In this document: one piece after another, positions 10,687 through 20,179 of the stretch
Layout: every line of letters begins with the position of its first letter
How positions within the stretch are numbered: position 1 is the stretch's first letter
Assembly (NCBI GenBank): GCA_017590115.1
Contig: JAGGNK010011003.1
Coordinates: 2,368,558 to 2,432,557 of the forward strand
Origin: Montifringilla adamsi
Taxonomy: Eukaryota > Chordata > Aves > Passeriformes > Passeridae
Length of the DNA stretch: 64,000 bases
Reading direction: 5' to 3'
Made by a program: the position numbers and the translations under genes
The notes under the pieces: generated by a model
Databases searched by the model: none
What the model saw: the letters and a program-made list of their open reading frames with translations, nothing else
What the model was told of the DNA's origin: nothing

Positions 10687-13600
10687 GTGAGTAACGCTAC
10701 TGCAACTTCTGTGAGAAATGTTGTTAGATGTTAATTTTGTGCTACGTGTAAATACAGAATCCTGCCAGCTCCATCAATGCTTAAATAATGGCATTTCTCT
10801 TCTGGGGGCTGACTTGAGAGGACAGTTTTTGGAAAACCATTTGTTAGACTCAGTCAGATTTTCCCTATTGCATAAGGATTAAGTCAACCATAAGAGCCCA
10901 AGCTTTATCAGCTGAGCTTCCCTAATTAAATTTAAAATTAAGTATTTATAAAAAGTGAGATTGCTTTGATTTCCACTTTAGCTAAGCACACATGATGTTT
11001 TTAGGCCATTCTCGGGGCTTTCCAGTAACATGGGAGGCTGGGTAATGGAAGTACCAGTTATGGGAGACTGGATGCTTTTAAAGAAGACAAGAACAGAAAC
11101 CCCAGAAACCTTAGAGGGATGAGAGACACTTGGGAGCACTGGCAAGGCCTCCCTCACCAGGAGCCCTGTCACCAATTGCCCGTCACTCTCCAGGAGCCCC
11201 TTCACCAACCATCCTTCCCTCTCCAGGAGCCCCTTCACCAACCGCCTGTCACTCACCAGGAGCCCCTTCACCTACCGCCTGTCACTCACCAGGAGCCCCT
11301 TTACTAACTGCCCGTCACTTTCCAGCAGCCCCATCACAAATTGCCCATCACTCACCAGAAGCCCCTTTACTAACTGCCCTTCACTCTCCAGGAGCCCCAT
11401 CACCAATTGCCCCTCACCTGCCGTCCCTTCAATGAGTGCCCCTCACCAACTGCCCCTCTCCAGGTGCCCCCTCACCAGCTACCCCACACCCTTTGCCCCT
11501 CACCAGTTGCTGCTCGCCAACTGCCCTTCTCCTGGTGCCCCTCACCAGCTGCCCCTCACACGGTTCTCTCTTCTTCTGGTGCCCCTCACCAGCTGCCCCT
11601 CACACAGTTCTCCCTTCCGGTTCCCCCTCACCGGCCGCCCCCTCAGGGGTTGTCCGTGCGCGGTCTCCCCTCAGCTCACCCCGGCTGTCCTCCCTCTCCC
11701 AACAGGGCAGGATTTTTGAGAAGATCGAGCTGTGCAGCAGCCTGGCCTTCAGGCGCCTCGTGTTCTCCGGGCGGAGGCCGGGCCCGGCTCCGGGGGTGCG
11801 GCAGGAGGACGGGCTGTTCGGGCGGGTGCCCGTGCGGCTGTACCGGCGCCGGGGGCCGGCCCCGCGCTCCGCCGTGCTGCTGTTCCACGGCGGCGGCTGG
11901 ATCTGCTGCAGCCTCGGTACGGCCCGGGCCCGGCTCTGCGGCCGGCCCGCTGTCCCTGTTAGCCAGGCCCTGCTTTAGCATTGACCGTGTGTGTGTGGCC
12001 GACAGAATTCCGGCCTCCGCACAGGCGCTGATACAAAACTTTTTTCACCTGTTTATATACTTTGAGCAAGCAAAGAAATTGATGCCCGTTTGTTCTAAAT
12101 TACTTAACTCTCTTTCATAAATTGGTATTCTATCCTCTTTAGTCTTTTTAGTGTGTTTTTCCTCTGATAGGGACTTTACAATGTACTCAGTTTTTTGTTA
12201 GCTGCTTCTTTGTATTCTTTGTATTCTGGTTTCTACAAAATGTCCTTGTAGTCCATAAATTCTCCCTTCTTGTATCCAGTTTCAACAATACACACCCTCT
12301 CCCAGGCCTTGTTCTTTGGAGCATATCAGGGTTAGTTTGGCAAAACTTCTACAAGTTTCAGTGATTTTCCCAATCAAGTCAACAATAATAGTCTGTTTAA
12401 AGAAAGTTAGCTACGTGCTGCCTAAAAGTGGTTTAAGACTAGCACACTGCTTATAATTAATATGCTCATTGTGATTAATTAAAACAATAACTAAAAATTA
12501 ATTAGAAAAGTTATATAACCTCCAGCCGCTGGAAGGCTGAACTCCAGCTGGGTTTTCCCATCCAGCCCTGCAAACGGAGGGAAGGGCAGGGGGAGAGGGG
12601 AGAGGGATGAGGGGAGCTGGACTGTTTGTGGGCATTAAAACATCTTTCCGTGTGTTTCAGATTCCCATGAAAGGATCTGCCAGTACATTGCCAAGGAAAG
12701 CGGCTCGCTGGTGGTGTCCGTGGGGTGAGTTACGGCCAGCTGCCCCAGAGAAGCCTTTTTGCCTCTTGTTGCCTCTCAGCACTGCAGGGAAGTGCAGCTG
12801 GTGGGAATGCTCCTCTTCAGGACCTGGGTCCCTTCCAACTCAGCATTTTCTATGATTTTCCCAGGAACCCAGGTGTCCAGAATTTCAAGGGGGCTGTTTG
12901 TTTTTCATTTCTCTCCCTGCTCCATCAGCTAACAGTGCAGACACAGCCCACAGTAAGGTCCATGTGTGTCCCAACATAGAGCTATGCTGGCACCACACAA
13001 AACCAAGGAATGCTTTCCAGAAGAGAGTTCCAATGTGTTGAGAAATTACTAATAAACCAACTTGGAAGGTGGCACTTCACTGATTCATTTAAATAGGTGT
13101 AATTACCTTGTGAACTTCAAGGAGATTTCTAACAGTGAGAATCAAATGCTAGTAAGTAATAATACTACTACTAATTAGTACTATTAATACCAGTAATACT
13201 GAAAAATATCACTGTCCCAGTTATTTAAATAAAAAATAATTATAAAAATGAAATAGCCTAAGTAACAGTGAGGTGCAAATTGATTAAATTAGTTAATCCA
13301 CAAGCCAGAAGCAGTGTAAACTAGAAGAGAAAAATGAAACTACATCACTTAATTTGTGATCAGGGCTGCTCTCAGAATATCCCAGCCACGCTATGTTCTT
13401 GCAGCCCCATCCTATGGCTCTCACTTCTCTGTGATTACTCATTGGACAAATACCTGCTTAGTAGATAAATATACCTTCATGAGGTTTTTTTTTTTCCTGA
13501 GGGAAAAATTAGTCCAACACAGGGAGAACCAGGATGCTGTAGAAATTTTGTATTGACACTTATGACATTTCCTTCTGTTACTTTTGCTGTCTCTGTTTGT

Positions 13601-14382
13601 GTCCCAGGTACCGTTTAGCCCCCGAGCACAAATACCCCGCCGCGTACGAAGACTGTCTGAACGCCACCCAGCACTTCCTGCAGCACCTGCAGCACTACGG
13701 CGTGGATCCTGCCCGGGTCACTGTCTGCGGGGACAGTGCTGGGGGCAACCTGGCAGCTGCTGTCAGCCAGACCCTGGCAGGCAGGTCAGACCTCCCCAGA
13801 CTCCGTGCTCAGATCCTCATCTACCCCGGCCTGCAGGCACTGGACTTCAATTTGCCATCCTACCAACAAAATCGGGGAGTCCCTCTGCTGTTCCGGGAAC
13901 GTGCTGTTTTCTATTCCTTGCAGTACGTACAAGGGGACACATCGAATCTGGAAGAGGTCTTGGAGGGCTCTCATATTCCTCCAGACATGAGGCTGAAGTA
14001 TAGGAAGTGGGTGAGTCCAGACAACATCCCTGAGGAATTCAAGGTCAGAGGTTACAAACCACACGAGCCCTGCGAATTCAAGCCTGAAGTTTTTGAGAAA
14101 GTGAAAAGAATCCGTGAGCCCACTCTGTGCCCACTGTTTGCTGAAGACACAATCATCCAGCAGCTGCCAGAAACTTTCATCCTGACCTGCGAGTACGACG
14201 TGCTGCGGGACGATGGCTTGCTGTACAAGAAGAGGCTGGAGGACAATGGGGTTCGAGTGACCTGGTACCACCTTGAGGATGGATTCCATGGAATCGTAAA
14301 CCTATTTGATTATTGCGGTTTGTCGTTTCCATCTGGGAAAAGGGGATTGGACAGGGTTGTTGCATTTATAAAAGGCCTGTAA
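10510..14382 (+). CDS. AADACL4: AADACL4-like esterase, gene C (4 exons, 408 aa)
   Basis: Third copy of the ER-membrane esterase family. Exons: 10510-10686, 11706-11916, 12661-12724 and 13608-14382, total 1,227 nt (408 residues). The N-terminal anchor is a long hydrophobic stretch (residues 3-23), followed by IPPGVSSPGKLR. HGGGW is at 120-124, Ser194 in GDSAGGN, Asp348 in CEYDVLRDDG and His378 in DGFHG, so the enzyme looks competent. Exon 2 is odd: two codons shorter than in B and D, extremely GC- and CpG-rich, heavy in Arg, Gly and Pro (RRRGPAPRS), and without the DPKLFI motif of its paralogues. The start is the first ATG; an in-frame GTG at 10480 upstream is ignored because the 59-codon exon then matches gene B exactly. 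Exon 4 shares identical tracts with both B and D. Intron 1 contains a minisatellite. Confidence 0.9.
11153..11640 (+). repeat. 33-bp minisatellite in gene C intron 1
   Basis: Tandem copies of a 33-base unit built on ccaggagccccttcaccaac plus cgcctgtcactca, clear from about 11155 to 11410 and degenerating downstream into shorter C-rich copies up to about 11640. Because 33 is a multiple of three, the repeat stays open in several frames and produces spurious reading frames of period 11 residues (SPGAPSPTACH-like). It ends about 65 bases before exon 2. Confidence 0.85.
11706..11916 (+). CDS. AADACL4: Gene C exon 2 (GC-rich, divergent)
   Basis: Between a caacag acceptor and a gtacgg donor; 211 nt, 70 codons plus one base. 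It encodes GRIFEKIELCSSLAFRRL and ends in LLFHGGGWICCSL. The donor GTACGG is weaker than the GTAAGA of the paralogues. Frame and phases match the family, so it is most likely real despite its composition. Confidence 0.8.
12661..12724 (+). CDS. AADACL4: Gene C exon 3
   Basis: Sixty-four nt between a gtttcag acceptor and a gtgagt donor, encoding SHERICQYIAKESGSLVVSV with split codons. Length and phase match the other copies. Confidence 0.88.
12815..12862 (+). repeat. CR1 LINE 3' tip fragment
   Basis: The segment 'ggtcccttccaactcagcat' followed by tttctatgattttc resembles the last 40 or so bases of CR1 elements, in plus orientation, inside intron 3 of gene C. It is very short, so the call is tentative. 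Confidence 0.45.
13608..14382 (+). CDS. AADACL4: Gene C exon 4 (catalytic domain)
   Basis: Starts after a gtcccag acceptor and ends at TAA (14380-14382). The segment 13608-13906 is identical to gene B and differs from gene D at one synonymous base. The segment 13952-14052 is identical to gene D but not B. The segment 14155-14295 is identical to B. All triad residues are intact. Confidence 0.93.
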
Positions 14383-14685
14383 AAAGAACTTTCCCTCATT
14401 ATGCCTCTCCCACTAATGACTCTGCTTAGACTCTCACACTTCAGGTAGTGCTGCTCCGCAAGAACGTGACACCTTTTGATCTGTAAAATACTGTTTCTAA
14501 GATCCATGAACTTCAAATTAACACAGATCTCTTTCTTGTGAGACTTCTGACAGTTCAATCTTTTGGCAGTACAATTTTTCTATGTGCTGTGGTTTTTTTT
14601 TTCCAAATTGGCTCCTGATTGATTCCTTGTCTTTAATTACTAAATTATTTACTTCTATACAAATAATGTATGTGGAATGATTTGG

Positions 14686-14691
14686 ATTAAA
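14686..14691 (+). promoter_or_regulatory. Candidate polyadenylation signal of gene C
   Basis: ATTAAA, the commonest variant hexamer, lies 304 bases after the gene C stop. No AATAAA occurs earlier in the 3' flank that I could see. Assignment is tentative. Confidence 0.4.
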
Positions 14692-15334
14692 TGTTGTTCA
14701 CTACATCCAGCTTATTTGTGACGTCCATTTGATAAACTCCAAAGCATGACTTAATTTAGCTAAAAAGTATAAGCTAGATAGATAGTAAGGAAGGGAAAAC
14801 TCTGGACAAACAGGCAGAGATCAAGATCTCAGTGAGGAGATTCTATGGCTGCAAAAGTAGCAGTGCAAGGCCAGAGTTGATGAGGCACACCTGGCTGGAG
14901 GCAAGTAAGGGCTGCTCTGATTTTGAAATAATTGTAGCTCAACAAAGTCCTTTTTAATTTTGGAAAGTCTCCACTATGCCCACAGAGGGTAGGATATAGT
15001 GTTGAGATGAACTGCTGACATTAGGATTTAGAAAGGCAGGAAGGAACAATGAACTGGGCTCTTGGTCTGTGTGTACTGAAAGGCACAGCTTAAAGAGAGA
15101 ATATGAAGGAAAATGTCTTCATGTTCTTCCAAAGGGTGTCCCCCAGTATTAACTTTTGCAGAATCTGTGCTGCGATTCTGTGCTAGAATCTGTTGATTTG
15201 TGCTTTCTCCATGGCTTGAGTTTTATTTACAGGATGAGACACTGTTTTCCCTGATATGATGCTTCATTACACCCTACTGATGAAAGCAAGGAAGAGCAGC
15301 AGTGAGCACACTCACAACGGCCAGACTGAGGACA

Positions 15335-15600
15335 TGAAAATCACAGAATTGCTAGGGTTGGGAAAGATCTCTGAAGGTCATCCAGTGCAATCCTCCACCA
15401 AGGCAGGGTCACCTGGAGCAGGTGATGCAAGAACACATCCAGGTGTGCTTCAAATGTCTCCAGAGAGGGAAACTCCACACCCTCCGTGGGCACTGTCCCA
15501 GTGCTCCGTCACTCTAAATGTAAAGCAGTTCTTCTGCGTGTCGAGGTGAAACTTGCATTTTAGTATATGCCCATTGCTCCTCGTCCTAACGAAATCCTCG
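15335..15600 (-). repeat. CR1 LINE 3' fragment
   Basis: The plus strand reads 'aatcacagaattgctagggt', then 'ggtcatccagtgcaatcctc', 'ggcagggtcacctggagcag' and ends near 'cattgctcctcgtcct'. This is the reverse complement of an older CR1 subfamily 3' region. It sits just upstream of the CpG-rich start of gene D. Confidence 0.8.
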
Positions 15601-15699
15601 GAAAAAAGGAAAAAAAATCCTACAGTGGTGAGAAAAACACAGCTATTTACAAAAACAAATGCTGGCTTCCCTTAGATTTCCCTGCGCAAGGGCAGCCTT

Positions 15700-16290
15700 T
15701 CACTGAGCACGGGCAGCCAGCCCTTGCTTCCACCTGCCGCCGGCAGAGACCCGCGGAGCTGCGGGCAGCGGCGGTGAGCCGGCCGGGCCGGGGGGGCCGT
15801 GCCAGCGCCGGGGCGGCGGGAGGCGGCGCCGGGCCCGTCCGTTCCCCGGTACCGCGCGCAGGTCACGCCGGGCCTCCTTGAACCGAGATTACCCGGCCGG
15901 CGCCTCCGGCCGCTCCGCGCGGCTCCCCCCGGCCGCCCGCACCATGACCCCTGCGCCGGCTTTGCGGAGCGGCCGCACTCGGCCCGTGACGGGGCCGCGG
16001 CTCTGCCGAGCGCTGCCGGGGGAGCCCCGCAGGGCCGCGGGCGGGTCATGGCGCTGCTGCCCGCGCTGCTGCTGCTGCTCCTGCCCCTGGCGGCGCTGGC
16101 GGCGGCCGCGGTGCTGCTCGGCCTGCCCGGCTACGACATCCCGCCCGGGGTGAACCAGCCGGCCAAGCTGCGCCTGGTGCTGACCGTGCTGCTCGGCACC
16201 GCCGCGCTGGTGAGTGGCGGTGCGGGGGGCGAGGGAGCGTTCGGGGCGACCCGCGGGCTGGGGGCGGCAGTGGTTGCACAAACACGGGCA
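15700..16290 (+). promoter_or_regulatory. CpG-rich island over gene D start
   Basis: Dense CpG dinucleotides and GC boxes run from about 15730 to 16280, covering the presumed promoter, the 5' UTR and all of exon 1 of gene D. No TATA box is seen. A CpG-island promoter is likely but not shown. An ATG at 15944 (context accATGa) opens a reading frame that ends at 16153, overlapping the true start at 16048 in another frame. Confidence 0.6.
16048..16209 (+). CDS. AADACL4: Gene D exon 1
   Basis: Fifty-four codons, ATG to a gtgagt donor, phase 0. Almost every third base is G or C, unlike the AT-rich exon 1 of B and C, because it sits inside the CpG-rich island. Confidence 0.88.
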
Positions 16291-19200
16291 GCCGGGGGCA
16301 GGATCCGCGTGTCCCCGCTGTCCCCATGGCATGCTGGCGGTGCCGCATCATGGGGACGGGATGCGGGAAGCATCCCCTATCGGGTTCTGCCCCGCGGTAT
16401 CCCGGACACTGCAAGGGCACCCGCGATCCGGACACCGCCCCCGATCCCCCCCGGGATAGGATGCAGCCCCGATACCCCCGGTGGAGGATGCTGTCCCGGG
16501 CACCCTCCGGGCGAGGATGCTGCCCCGGGCATGGCCGGCCCAAACACTGCCCCGAGATACCCCCCGGGCGAGGATGCTGCCCCGATACCCCCGGTGGAGG
16601 ATGCAGCCCCGATACCCCCGGTGGAGGATGCTGTCCCGGGCACCCTCCGGGCGAGGATGCTGCCCCGGGCATGGCCGGCCCAAACACTGCCCCGAGATAC
16701 CCCCCGGGCGAGGATACTGCCCCGATACCCCCGGTGGAGGATGCTGCCGCGGGGAGCACTGCCCATGCCGCGGGCAAACCCCGTTCCCGGTTCAGGGACG
16801 CGCCTGGGGCGCGTTAGCGGAGATTGCGAGCGGCTGATGGCAGCCTCGAATTCGGGGCCGGGCTGGTGTTTTGCGTGATAACTTCCCGCACCTTCAGGCG
16901 AAATCACCTTGCACAAAACAAGCTGCAGCTCTTCAGCTGCTCCTGCCACGGCTGACATTTATGGCTCACAATCCGTTTAGGGCTGCTTTACTTAATCCCT
17001 GGACTCTCTTTGGCAGCGTTGCATAAACGGCATTAGAACCCCCCTCAGCTCTGCATCTCCTACTTGCTGTCTTTGAATGTCTTAAAATCTTCAGTTTTGT
17101 CATTTCTTTAGCCACAGACATCACCCCTGCTATCACACAGACTTTGTTTTTCTCCACACAGATTCTTACACCATTTACATCCTCTTTAAATTAAATTTAC
17201 TGACAAAGCTGCCCAGCAATCCTGACCCCCACTAGCAGGTGACAAGACAGACTCACTGGGCATTAAAAAGAGGGATCTTGTTCAGCCAGTGAATGGTAAC
17301 TGTTTGATTCCCAGCTTCTTCTTTGTTATTACATCAGATTTATATTCTAGCTTGCAAGAGCATTGGGAAAGGAAGGAATTTCATTTTGCTCAGTAGCTCT
17401 GTTGTGCGAATAAAAAGCAGTAACTAATTTGCACAACACAGCTCGGCACTTTAGATTTGCAAATTCACTGAGTTTTATGGTCTAATTCATGAATATTCGT
17501 TTCAGCAATGAAGAACTGTTTCTACATATGGTATTCTGTTGTTGTTATCAAGTATAAATGAAACAAGAATAACCACAAATGTGTGCAGGACAATGCTGAT
17601 GATTAAAATATGTACTCCAAGACAACCACTTTGGACGATCTTTATAAAATTTCTGATGTGATGTTACAATGACATTGGATTGGAGTAGTGCAAGTAAATT
17701 TTTCTACGGACTGCAGGATGTGAGAACTTGGGAAAATTGTTTCATTTCTAAATCAGAGTTCTGTGTTTCTTTAAAATTTCCTCCAAATAATTTGATGTAA
17801 GTGCAATGCAGAGTTTTTATATTCTGGCTAACTCCAGACTTTTAAAGATGCCTTAATGTCTTTTACCTTTAACAGGGAAGGATTTTGGAGAAGACTGGGC
17901 TTTGCAGCCAAATCACTTTTGGCCGATATGTGCGACAGGGGCGGAAACTAGGGTTGGATCCAAAGCTCTTTATCCAGGATCTGCAGTTTAATGAAGTACC
18001 TGTGAGGGTTTATCAGCCTAAAGCTACCTCAGATGGGCCAAGGAGAGGCATCCTCTTCTTCCATGGAGGAGGCTGGGTATTCGGAAGCCTTGGTAAGATA
18101 GTTCCTGGAGGAACTGTGTGATGTAGAAAGAATATTCTCATCTTTTTAGAAGACTGAAATAAGATGTGGTTTCAGCATGTCTGAAGCCTGAAGCCTGTTT
18201 GAAGCAGGCTGTCTTAGGCTGTCTCAAAGCTGAGGGCAATATTGAAGCACTAACAGCAATATTTCTTTTGCAGATACCTATGAAAAGGTGTGTCGCTACC
18301 TCTCCAGGGAGAGTGACTCAGTAGTTGTGTCTGTGCAGTAAGTGAACACTACCCAGTTCTGTAGTTGGGAGATTATTGTTGCTGTGGGACCACAGCAGAG
18401 CTGTGCTGGTGTTGGAGATGTTCTTTTTTGGCACAGGAATTTCTATGGGATTCAGTCAAGTTCATAAAGAGAAAGATAGTGATAATGAAGATTTCGCAGC
18501 CCTTAACTGTTCATGCCAGAGATACTCCGAAAAGATACAAATGGAAATATTTGGCACACTAAGTAAGTCTATAAAAGCCAATTAAAAACTTAGGTGAAAA
18601 AGTCTTCCTTGTGCTGAACATATGGACATGTAATAAGATGCTCCAAGCAATTGGGAACTGTGGGACAAGAGAATAATCACACTGAAATCCTCCCATTTTA
18701 CACATAGGAAGCAGAGGCACAAAATTATTAAATAATTTTGTCAGAAGTACAGAGGGAGTTTTCACCATCACTAAGAACTGTTCAATTCCTTGTTCAGATC
18801 GTTAATCAGAGACAATCCTACTTCAGTGAGTCCTTGTGACTGAACTCACCATTTACAGTTTATCTGCAATCCCAAATGGAGGAGGGAGCTGTTTGGAGGC
18901 ACTGATGATCCTAACCTAGAGCCAAGCCACCCCAAAGTGATAGGGCTGAAGAACAGCAAGTGAGGCCATTTCCTGGTTACTACTACTGACTTTTCCTTCT
19001 TGTCTCCGTGTCCCAGGTACCGTTTAGCCCCCGAGCACAAATACCCCGCCGCGTACGAAGACTGTCTGAACGCCACCCAGCACTTCCTGCAGCACCTGCA
19101 GCACTACGGCGTGGATCCTGCCCGGGTCACTGTCTGCGGGGACAGTGCTGGGGGCAACCTGGCAGCTGCTGTCAGCCAGACCCTGGCAGGCAGGTCAGAC

Positions 19201-19791
19201 CTCCCCAGACTCCGTGCTCAGATCCTCATCTACCCTGGCCTGCAGGCACTGGACTTCAATTTGCCATCCTACCAACAAAATCGGGGAGTCCCTCTGCTGT
19301 TCCGGGAACGTGCTGCTTTCTTTGCTTTGCTGTACCTCAATGGGGATGCACTGCACATGCAAGAGGTCTTGGAGGGCTCTCATATTCCTCCAGACATGAG
19401 GCTGAAGTATAGGAAGTGGGTGAGTCCAGACAACATCCCTGAGGAATTCAAGGTCAGAGGTGTGAAGCCACTTAGGCCCACTGATTTTATAGCTGAAGTT
19501 TATGAGACAGTGAAGAGATTCTGTGAGCCCAACCTGTGCCCACTGTTGGCTGAAGACTCTGTTGTTCACCAGCTGCCAGAATCTTTCATCCTGACCTGCG
19601 AGTACGACGTGCTGCGGGACGATGGCTTGCTGTACAAGAAGAGGCTGGAGGACAATGGGGTTCGAGTGACCTGGTACCACCTTGAGGATGGATTCCATGG
19701 AATCATAAGCCTGTATGATTATTGTGGCTTCTCATTTCCATCTGGGAAAAGGGGATTGGACAGGGTTGTTAACTTCTTAAAAAGCTTATAG
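16048..19791 (+). CDS. AADACL4: AADACL4-like esterase, gene D (4 exons, 405 aa)
   Basis: Fourth copy of the ER-membrane esterase family. Exons: 16048-16209, 17876-18092, 18274-18337 and 19017-19791, total 1,218 nt (405 residues). The N-terminus is a Leu/Ala-rich anchor (residues 2-24) followed by IPPGVNQPAKLR. HGGGW is at 117-121, Ser191 in GDSAGGN, Asp345 in CEYDVLRDDG and His375 in DGFHG. The frame stays open upstream of 16048 to a GTG at 15799, but this ATG is the first in frame and puts the anchor at the N-terminus as in the paralogues. Exon 1 is five codons shorter than in B and C. Exon 3 ends in CA, so the junction reads SVQYRLAPEH and not SVGYRLAPEH. Exon 4 shares conversion tracts with B and C. 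It is the last member of the array. Confidence 0.92.
16440..16760 (+). repeat. Higher-order minisatellite in gene D intron 1
   Basis: A 140-base unit occurs twice (16491 onward and 16631 onward), built from shorter copies of a roughly 27-29-base element with gatacccccggtggaggatg and gctgccccg. The two large units are nearly identical. Being GC-rich, it is open in many frames on both strands; those frames are not genes. Confidence 0.85.
17876..18092 (+). CDS. AADACL4: Gene D exon 2
   Basis: Between a ttaacag acceptor and a gtaaga donor; 217 nt. It contains DPKLFIQDL and FFHGGGWVFGSL. It is clearly diverged from gene B exon 2 (by eye, roughly two-thirds of residues match), in contrast to the near-identity seen in parts of exon 4. 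Confidence 0.92.
18274..18337 (+). CDS. AADACL4: Gene D exon 3
   Basis: Sixty-four nt between a ttgcag acceptor and a gtaagt donor, encoding TYEKVCRYLSRESDSVVVSV with split codons. The last two bases are CA, giving Gln where the paralogues have Gly. Confidence 0.9.
19017..19791 (+). CDS. AADACL4: Gene D exon 4 (catalytic domain)
   Basis: Starts after a gtcccag acceptor and ends at TAG (19789-19791). The first 299 nt differ from genes B and C at a single synonymous base (19236). The segment 19361-19461 equals gene C and the segment 19583-19708 equals gene B. The intervening segments are private to D. Confidence 0.93.
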
Positions 19792-20117
19792 TAAACATAT
19801 TAGATTCCATGAGTCTGTTCATGCCTCAACCTAGGAAAATATCTTTTTAGGATATTTAATATCAGGTTATGGGTAGTGAATCAGGGGCAGCCATTAACAA
19901 TGATAAACAAGGCTCATCAGAACTTCATTCCAGCTGTTAGTTGGAACATGGAATATGCAAACCTTATACAAGCTTGTACCATGCTGCAAGCCCTTATCTT
20001 TAGCTCTGCTAGTAAAGAACAGTTCTTTGAATGGGCATCCTGGTTTGTTCCAGTTGTTTAAAAAAAAAAAACCTGTGTGAAGAGAAGCTGTGTGTTAGCA
20101 GGTGTGTGTGGTGTGAG

Positions 20118-20123
20118 AATAAA
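20118..20123 (+). promoter_or_regulatory. Candidate polyadenylation signal of gene D
   Basis: AATAAA 327 bases after the gene D stop; a second AATAAA lies at 20166-20171. Either could end the transcript. No earlier canonical hexamer was seen. Confidence 0.45.
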
Positions 20124-20179
20124 ACCCAGCTGACGTTAGTGGGTTATAAGCCACTGACATAAAATAATAAATATGATGA

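Larger units (their letters stand above)
14383..16047. other. Intergenic spacer between genes C and D
   Basis: About 1.66 kb. It holds the presumed 3' UTR of gene C, a CR1 copy and the CpG-rich promoter region of gene D (both listed separately). Nothing else was recognised between 14700 and 15330. Confidence 0.5.

Noticed and set aside
15799..16047. In-frame N-terminal extension of gene D starting at a GTG
   Set aside because: There is no ATG, it would bury the membrane anchor, and the composition is that of a CpG-rich 5' region. The ATG at 16048 matches the paralogues.
16046..16958. Large minus-strand frames over gene D intron 1
   Set aside because: They are products of the GC-rich minisatellite and the lack of stop codons at high GC.
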